Shown here: positions 58,745-64,000 of the stretch, one piece after another | Numbering within the stretch: the first letter of the stretch is position 1 | Layout: every line of letters begins with the position of its first letter | From: Ceriagrion tenellum | Taxonomy: Eukaryota > Arthropoda > Insecta > Odonata > Coenagrionidae | DNA: 64,000 nucleotides | Assembly: GCA_963169105.1 (NCBI GenBank) | Contig: OY720639.1 | Coordinates: forward strand, 91,896,559-91,960,558 | Direction: 5' to 3' | Translations under genes and position numbers: made by a program | Notes under the pieces: generated by a model | Database searches by the model: none | What the model was told of the DNA's origin: nothing | Seen by the model: the letters and a program-made list of their open reading frames with translations, nothing else

Positions 58745-59275
58745 AGAAATTAACTATTACATCCGGACATTTGCATTTCAATAATACTTCACAGTTGTTG
58801 TCTCAAAGTTGTGGAATGACAATCCGAAGCTAGTGAAAAACAGTGCATCGCTGGAAATATTTAAGAGAAAACTTTTCAGACATTTACTTTCTAGTCATTC
58901 TTGAACAACGATCATGGTATTCATTGATTCGCTTATTGATATATTTGCTATTCTTTTTCGTGCCAGAAGATACAATTTATTTTTTTTCATATAATTTTGT
59001 TGTGTAACTACGTTGATAATTTTATGTCTGCTGGCTAGTCTCGCATCAGAAAGAAGCAATTCAGGCATTCCATTATGTAACTACCCAAATGTGTAATCAG
59101 CAATATTCTTATGAGTTTTTCTTGATTATTTTCTTAATATTTTTTTTGTTTCTGGTTTAGTAAATACTGTACATTTATTTTTCTTTTTCTTACTTCTGTC
59201 GTTCAATATAGTGAAAAAAAACCTATTTTTATTTGAGTAAAATTCCTAGAATAATAAATAATATTATCATTATCA
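58745..59275 (+). mobile_element. LINE 3' end, head to head with the previous element
   Basis: The plus strand reads FTVVVSKLWNDNPKLVKNSA, SLEIFKRKLFRHLLSSHS, stop (58906), then a 3' UTR to an ATAAT-rich tail near 59250-59275. The same C-terminal motif occurs in the minus element (FKRKL.KHLL), so both are 3' halves and the inversion cannot be explained by twin priming of one element. Confidence 0.7.
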
Positions 59276-61020
59276 TGATATTCAACTACTGCCATTGCAA
59301 ATTAACCAAATGTTAAAGATTAATCCGATGTAAAAAGGAGGTTTGATCAATCACTCATTCCGGAGTGATAGATTTCCAAGTTTATCCTTTCTCCTTAATA
59401 GAGGAAAAGTGTGTCTGCAGAGGTAACATACGTACCAAAGTATATACTGAGTATTACTAACCACTTCAGTGAAGACCGAAAAGTTACTTCATGGGTAATG
59501 CGACATGAAAATCCTTTTAAAGCAATTATAGTGTACAAAAATACTGGAAAATAAATATTGTAGAGGGATGAGATAGGAAAATGTTGGGAAAATTGTAAGA
59601 GTTGTTTAATAAATTATTTTTAGGAATAACTAATTTTTACAAAATAATAAATAAAAAATAATAAATAAACAAATAATAAATAACAAAAGTCTTAAGCTGT
59701 GGGGACTGGAGAGTATAAAGCTGAAAAAAACTATTGTTTTGTTGATGACGCTTGTCGATGATGAAAATGATCATATTTTTACACATTGTCACACCAAGGC
59801 AGATAGGAGCAAAAAAACCTCGACGAGGCCAAAACGCTGAACCCACAAATCCCATGAATAGCCATTTTTGTCCAGAAAAATCCAACGCTCCCAGGCGTGG
59901 AAGGTCATTGGTCTCAGACTGTTTTCGGCTGCCAATAGATAAATGCGCTCACCCGCAAAGGATTTAGACTTGGCGGTTCAGATTGAAAATTTCGCCCGTT
60001 CCTTTTGCAGGACTCAATAAAGTGTGAGACACCAATGGTCTCAGCCATTGTTACGTCACAAATGATGGCCACCGAGAGCGTTGCGATGAAAATAAAACTC
60101 TGCGAAAGAAGACCATGAGAACGTGTGAGCACGTCGGGACATAAAAACCCTACTTTTTTGGGGACGAAGTGGAAAGAATAAGAGAAAAAGTGTTAAATCC
60201 TGAAAACTGTTGACGATTTCGGGCGACGATATTCTCGCGGCTAGAGCTTCCTGTTGAAGCAAAACGCACTACGCAGTTAGACCGACCGCGAGGCAACGCA
60301 TCTCTGACGCCCGGATATTACAATGCAGCCTCTTTGTACGTGGTTGACTCCGAACATCACCAGGGAAAATTTTGGAGACAAGAGAAGATGCAAAAGCATT
60401 GAACTTTCCCCATTTCTCTTCTTTCCGACAGCCCCCGTGTATTTGGCTGGACCGATAATAGTTATATGATACAAATTTTATTCCCAAAACGTCGGTATTG
60501 TCAGTCTGATGCTGTCTTTAAGTAAATAATCAACAATGGCCCGAAGACCAGTCTGCTGAAGTGCCTTACTACTCAATTTTTGTCGTCAACCGCTTTATTT
60601 CCACATGATTACTCACCTTGACGTCCATCATGATTATTCTGATGTATTCCTCTCTTGGTATTCCCCTGTAAAACAAACCAACTAATGTATGCTTTTAAGA
60701 TGCTAGGGAACATTTTCGGCGTAATTTTGTTCGCTAATTCCGCATCTACTCACAAAAATTGGCTAACACGTCAAGACATTGATATATTCTAACCTTAAAG
60801 GGTCAAAATGGCAATTTTCAGGTCACTTTGAGATTGAATAACCCAGAAACCAGAAGTGATAGATTAAATCTTCAAACGGATTCGAAGTTTGCGTAAAAAA
60901 TATATAACATACAAATATGAAGCCTATTACTACTATTTTTTTCATAACCTGTATCTGATATTTCAAATTTATGCACTCAAAATTACAGCATAGTTGAATA
61001 ATAATAAAGTTGGTGGCTTC
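59276..61020. other. No recognised gene
   Basis: AATA-rich low complexity at about 59640-59693. Open frames of up to 82 codons show no domain. Confidence 0.45.
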
Positions 61021-61023
61021 CGG

Positions 61024-61318
61024 CGATACTTTGTGGAGTTCACCAAACATTTTGAATGAATAGGGTAAACTTTGTTTTTTTTTTAACTTGCTCGAGAGCG
61101 TCTAGGCGGGGGCCTTTACTTTCAAAATGTAATATTTCTAAGGATAAATCACCCCCACACCTCTACAGTCCCCTCCCCACTCTACCTTGTATATAAGTTG
61201 TTGCACCAAATGTATCTTCACCTGATTATGACGTTAATCACCGAAACCATGGTCGTAAGTCATTACATTCATTGTGGAAAAACAAAGTTAACACTTTTCA
61301 TTCAAGAAGAAAAAAATG
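61024..61318. mobile_element. Rearranged Penelope-like remnant (copy 1)
   Basis: Order: a 58-bp outer end (GCGATACTTTGTGGAGTTC...AACTTTGTTTTT), an antisense piece of C-terminal coding DNA (61086-61147; complement encodes an ESKGP.LDALEQV-like stretch), then a sense pyrimidine tract, TATATAAGTTGTT (61191) and a hammerhead-like motif. The same outer end and interior recur at 61785-62376, so this is a second insertion missing most of one inverted arm. Confidence 0.6.
61222..61254 (+). ncRNA. Hammerhead-like motif, mutated (ACCATGGT family)
   Basis: CTGATTA (G8 to T), extra T, GACG/CACC (two of four pairs lost), GAAA, CCATGGTC. Stem I: CTT(C)AC pairs with GTAAG over 5 bp with one bulge. Compare the intact motif at 61869-61901. 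Confidence 0.5.
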
Positions 61319-61454
61319 CGTAGGAATAGGTATTCTGACATTAGGATACTATTATTCATTTTGTTTTATAAAATGAAAGTGCTGCCTACTGCAGTGCAAG
61401 TATGCACACGGTGCTGAAGGAAGAAGCTGTGTATTGGAGAATGGGAATTGAGCA

Positions 61455-61784
61455 TTTTAACACTAGAAGTACCGAACTTTGCGGCATACCTTTTAGTACC
61501 GACAGGAGTCCATTTTAACCCTTTAGAAATATATTGTATCCTTTAGGGAAATTTAATTTTAATAATATGATTATTGTTATGAAAATACCTTTATTTAAAG
61601 TTGTTTATAATTTTGAAATAATGATGGTTTTATATCAACGTTCTGTAATTAGCGTAATGTTTGCGTAATATGTGAAACGTGGCGTATTAGGACTTGGAGT
61701 TCTGCCTCAGGTCTCTTGTACGTAATTTTGCACAAATAAAGGTGCATATCAACGCACTATAATCTGCCATTTTAACATACAGGA
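61455..61784 (+). repeat. Dispersed repeat, copy 3 (starts TTAACACT..AAGTACCG)
   Basis: Shares TTAACACTAGAAGTACCGAA at the start and TTTGCACAAATAAAGGTGCA ... CATACAGGATG at the end with 10.94-11.175 kb. A Penelope-like remnant begins exactly where this repeat ends. Confidence 0.52.
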
Positions 61785-61868
61785 TGTCGCGATACTTTGT
61801 GGAGTTTACCAAACATTTTAAATGAATAGGATAAACTTTGTTTTTCCACAATGAATTTAATGACTTAT

Positions 61869-61901
61869 GACCATGGTTTCGACGATTAACGTCATCATCA
61901 G
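61869..61901 (-). ncRNA. Hammerhead-like motif with fully intact core
   Basis: Minus strand: CTGATGA, extra T, GACG-TTAAT-CGTC (4 perfect pairs), GAAA, CCATGGTC. Stem III uses the self-complementary ACCATGGT, so it is short and could favour dimers. Stem I CTT(C)AC pairs with ATAAG: all but the first pair. Type I topology. Known family: Penelope-like elements carry minimal type I hammerheads; the extra T between A9 and stem II is unusual. Confidence 0.65.
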
Positions 61902-62291
61902 GTGAAGATACATTTGGTGTAACAACTTATATACTAGGGAGAGTGGGGAGGAGACTGTAGAGGTGTGGGGGAGGAAGGTAGAGGTTGGAATGGAGGGGAA
62001 GGGGGTGAGTAGGGTTAGTTCCCAAAAGTGTGAGCCGAGGGTGTGCGAAGATATGGAGGTTTATGGAAGAGGACAGGGTGAGGAGGGGGGAGCGGGAAGT
62101 ATTCAATAGATCATTTACAATATCACAATTAGCATTCGCAGATTTAAAAATTTTAACTTGCTCGAGAGCGTCTAGCCGGGGGCCTTTACTTTCAAAATGT
62201 AATATTTCTAAGGATAAATCCCCCCCACACCTCTACAGTCTCCTCCCCACTCTATCTTGTACATAAGTTGTTATACCAAATGTATCTTCAC

Positions 62292-62324
62292 CTGACGATG
62301 ACGTTAATCGCCGAAACCATGGTT
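62292..62324 (+). ncRNA. Hammerhead-like motif, nearly intact partner
   Basis: CTGACGA (position 7 may be any base), extra T, GACG/CGCC (3 of 4 pairs), GAAA, CCATGGTT, then GTAAG pairing with CTT(C)AC (5 bp, one bulge) as stem I. The cleavage-site base is T instead of C, which the NUH rule allows. Inverted partner of 61869-61901. Confidence 0.55.
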
Positions 62325-62376
62325 GTAAGTAATTAAATTCATTGTGGAATAACAAAGTTAACACTATTCATTCAAA

Positions 62377-63035
62377 ATATAATAAAGTTAATGATAGTTA
62401 CAATGGTTATGTTATTAATATAATAATAAAATAAGTTATGGTAACAATAATTTTTCTAGGATTCATAAATGTATTTGATACATTTATTAAGACAGAATTC
62501 GCATCCGATTATAGAATTAATCTACCACCTTAGGTTTATGAGATACTTAAGCTCAAAAAGGCCATAAAAATGTCATTTTGACCCTTAAAGGATGATAGCC
62601 AATTTTTGTTAGTGTATTCGGATTCAGCGCACAAATTATGTCAGAAATGGCCCATAGCATCAAAAAAAGCCTCTGAGACCCTAAAATTTGTAGGCCTGTG
62701 TAATCGTTTGCATAAATTATTTCAATGGGTCATCGTGTCGCAAAATGTATCCTGATAATTTGCCCCTGATTAGTCCAAGAGTTATCATCCATCATTGTTC
62801 GTTTCTCTACAGCTCCACATTTTCTTAAGACTTTTGTATCGTATAATGCCTCTTTTAACTTGATTTCTCATTAAACATTGCTACTCCTTTAATGCCAATG
62901 CCATTAGCTAGCTAACTACTACTCTGAGCTTATCGGGGTGGCATTCTAAAGTTTTTTTTCCAATTTTTTCTATGTTTCTTTGATATGTCTCCTCTGTCAG
63001 GTTTTTACTGGTGGTTAACCTCTCTGTTACTTCAA
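62377..63035. other. AT-rich spacer without a gene
   Basis: Nothing recognisable. Confidence 0.5.
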
Positions 63036-63039
63036 TAAG

Positions 63040-63285
63040 TTCCTGTAACTAACTACCACTGGAGACGCATGAGCAGAGAACAAAGTTCCCATCACAGCCG
63101 ATGGTACGGCGCCAAGGGTATCACAGTTTTACTTCCATCCAAAGGTTGAAGTACTGCACTTCGTCTGCAAGTAACCTCCACGTGACACCCAAATAGGAAT
63201 TTAGAAATCTAAGAAAAATCACCATCAATACCAGGATTTGAGCCCAAGAACTCGATATTAGAAGCTGTAACTCAAGCTGTCCAGT
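63040..63285 (-). repeat. tRNA-derived SINE (family S2), diverged copy
   Basis: The minus strand carries a B-box-like GGCTCAAATCC (one mismatch; complement of 63234-63244) and then CACGTGGAGGTTACTTGCAG, AGTGCAGTACTTC and CCCTTGGCGCC. These match the 11.2-11.5 kb SINE body in the same order. Confidence 0.55.
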
Positions 63286-63850
63286 AGCTTGATACCCTAC
63301 GCTGGTTATTTGACCCAGCTGAAGGCCTTAATAATGTTATAGTCGATATTGAAGTCGGAATCCACGATGATTGGACCCGTTTTAGAGGATTCCATTCGAT
63401 ATTTGGACTTGCACAGGCAAGGAAGTTCCAATTAAATTCATATAGAGACGCTTGTGTACACAAATTTTAAATGAACTTATGTATGAGAGCAGACAACCTG
63501 GATAGCTGTCAGGAAATTTTCAGCAATCATTTATTTACATCCAGAGAAAATAGGATAGCATCAGGGTGTTATATTGGCGCAGATTACAGAAAGTGAAGAT
63601 TGCATAGTTACCATGAGAGCTAACCTGATGGGTCGATGTCTACTGGGTCCTTTTGGGAGCAAGTAGCAAACTATAACTGCCTTAGTTGTGAAATGAATTA
63701 CCTCCGCGATTAAGAGAAAAAACATAATAGAGTCTGTCTATCGATATAAGATGCAATAAAATGAAAAAGTTTCTGCTTGAGGCTTTGGCAGCGTAGTAAC
63801 GCAGATGTTCCCATGTTTTCTGTGTTTCGCTGCATTGCATTATATTAAAA
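63286..63850. other. AT-rich spacer without a gene
   Basis: A short minus-strand frame (63272-63463) is not recognised. Confidence 0.45.
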
Positions 63851-63852
63851 AT

Positions 63853-63886
63853 GACGTTTCGTAGCCAACGTAGGCCACATCATTAG
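63853..63886 (-). ncRNA. Hammerhead-like motif (ACGT family), mutated G5
   Basis: Minus strand: CTAATGA (G5 to A), extra T, GTGGCC...GGCTAC stem II, GAAA, CGTC. Stem III is the minimal palindrome ACGT. Stem I pairs GAT/ATT over 3 bp including a wobble. The G5 change should inactivate it. Confidence 0.5.
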
Positions 63887-63959
63887 ATCATACCCGTATG
63901 TCGACTGGTGGAAATTGGGCCGTTTAGCGGATTTCCACCAGTTGGCATTTGGACCTGAT

Positions 63960-63992
63960 CCGCAGATGTGGCTGTATTGGCTACGAAACGTC
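63960..63992 (+). ncRNA. Hammerhead-like motif (ACGT family), mutated core
   Basis: CCGCAGA in place of CTGAAGA, extra T, GTGGC/GCTAC stem II (5 bp, one G-U), GAAA, CGTC. Stem I pairs TGAT with ATCA over 4 bp. Together with the copy at 25.06 kb it implies an ancestral CTGAAGA core. Confidence 0.5.
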
Positions 63993-64000
63993 ATCACCAA

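Larger units (their letters stand above)
61785..62376 (-). mobile_element. Penelope-like remnant with inverted ends (copy 2)
   Basis: Arms 61813-61990 and about 62210-62376 are inverted copies (outer ATTTT.AATGAATAG, inner pyrimidine tract and hammerhead). Between them the minus strand (62240-62110) reads EILHFESKGPRLDALEQVKI, then FKSANANCDIVNDLLNTSRS, a tail that I interpret as a Penelope-like C-terminus. The RT/GIY-YIG core is absent. Known Penelope insertions are often 5'-truncated and carry an inverted terminal repeat piece at the 5' end, which fits. Confidence 0.65.
63851..64000. mobile_element. Palindromic Penelope-type ends with two hammerhead-like motifs
   Basis: ATGACGTTTCGTAGCCAACG (63851-63870) is mirrored by TTGGCTACGAAACGTCAT at the window edge. 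Inside, ACTGGTGGAAAT (63904-63915) pairs with ATTTCCACCAGT (63931-63942). This is the same inverted-pair layout as at 53.8 and 61.8 kb, with the internal coding part lost. The element is cut by the window end. Confidence 0.62.

Overview
This window looks like a piece of a large, AT-rich, repeat-filled arthropod genome, probably an insect. The evidence is the set of mobile elements: RTE-, CR1/L2- and R2-superfamily LINE tails, tRNA-derived SINEs, and Penelope-like debris with hammerhead-ribozyme-like motifs. I cannot name the species. I found no host protein-coding gene, rRNA, functional tRNA or CRISPR array. Every reading frame with recognisable homology is a 5'-truncated, usually broken, retroelement fragment. 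The other long open frames lie in low-complexity or GC-rich DNA and I do not support them as genes.

Layout. 0-5 kb: tRNA-SINE and RTE-like LINE debris (1.47-2.48 kb carries a YADD motif). 4.4-10.9 kb: CpG-rich and purine/pyrimidine-skewed blocks without a credible gene, plus a SINE at 5.1 kb. 10.9-16.2 kb: a dispersed repeat, a SINE, two LINE tails and a 560-bp MITE-like element. 17.1-17.6 kb: a fresh-looking 247-bp tandem duplication. 21.1-25.7 kb: four antisense tails of one RTE-like LINE. 23.8-35.1 kb: seven tails of another LINE family whose 3' end is a conserved hairpin followed by a GTAGAT-type tail, including a 0.75-kb segmental duplication (23.8 and 29.9 kb) and a near-perfect 146-bp-arm palindrome at 31.65-31.95 kb. 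35-41 kb: SINEs, a foldback element, an RTE RT fragment and a MITE nested in a SINE. 44.7-47 kb: a Penelope-type 3' end, then a GC-rich R2-superfamily C-terminus that meets another LINE tail to tail. 49-55 kb: LINE tails, an inverted SINE pair and a Penelope-like remnant. 57.2-59.3 kb: two LINEs head to head, one with an intact 375-codon RT fragment. 61-64 kb: three Penelope-like remnants.

The most unusual signal is a scattered set of eleven (possibly twelve) motifs with the type I hammerhead layout: CUGANGA, one extra pyrimidine, stem II, GAAA, a tiny palindromic stem III, then a cleavage-site pyrimidine. They belong to at least five sequence families, most retain stem I pairing, and they repeatedly occur as inverted pairs around Penelope-like C-terminal coding debris. 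Penelope-like elements are known to carry hammerheads; the extra nucleotide and the shared pyrimidine-tract/TATATA/ribozyme layout deserve a check. All coordinates of repeat ends were judged by eye.
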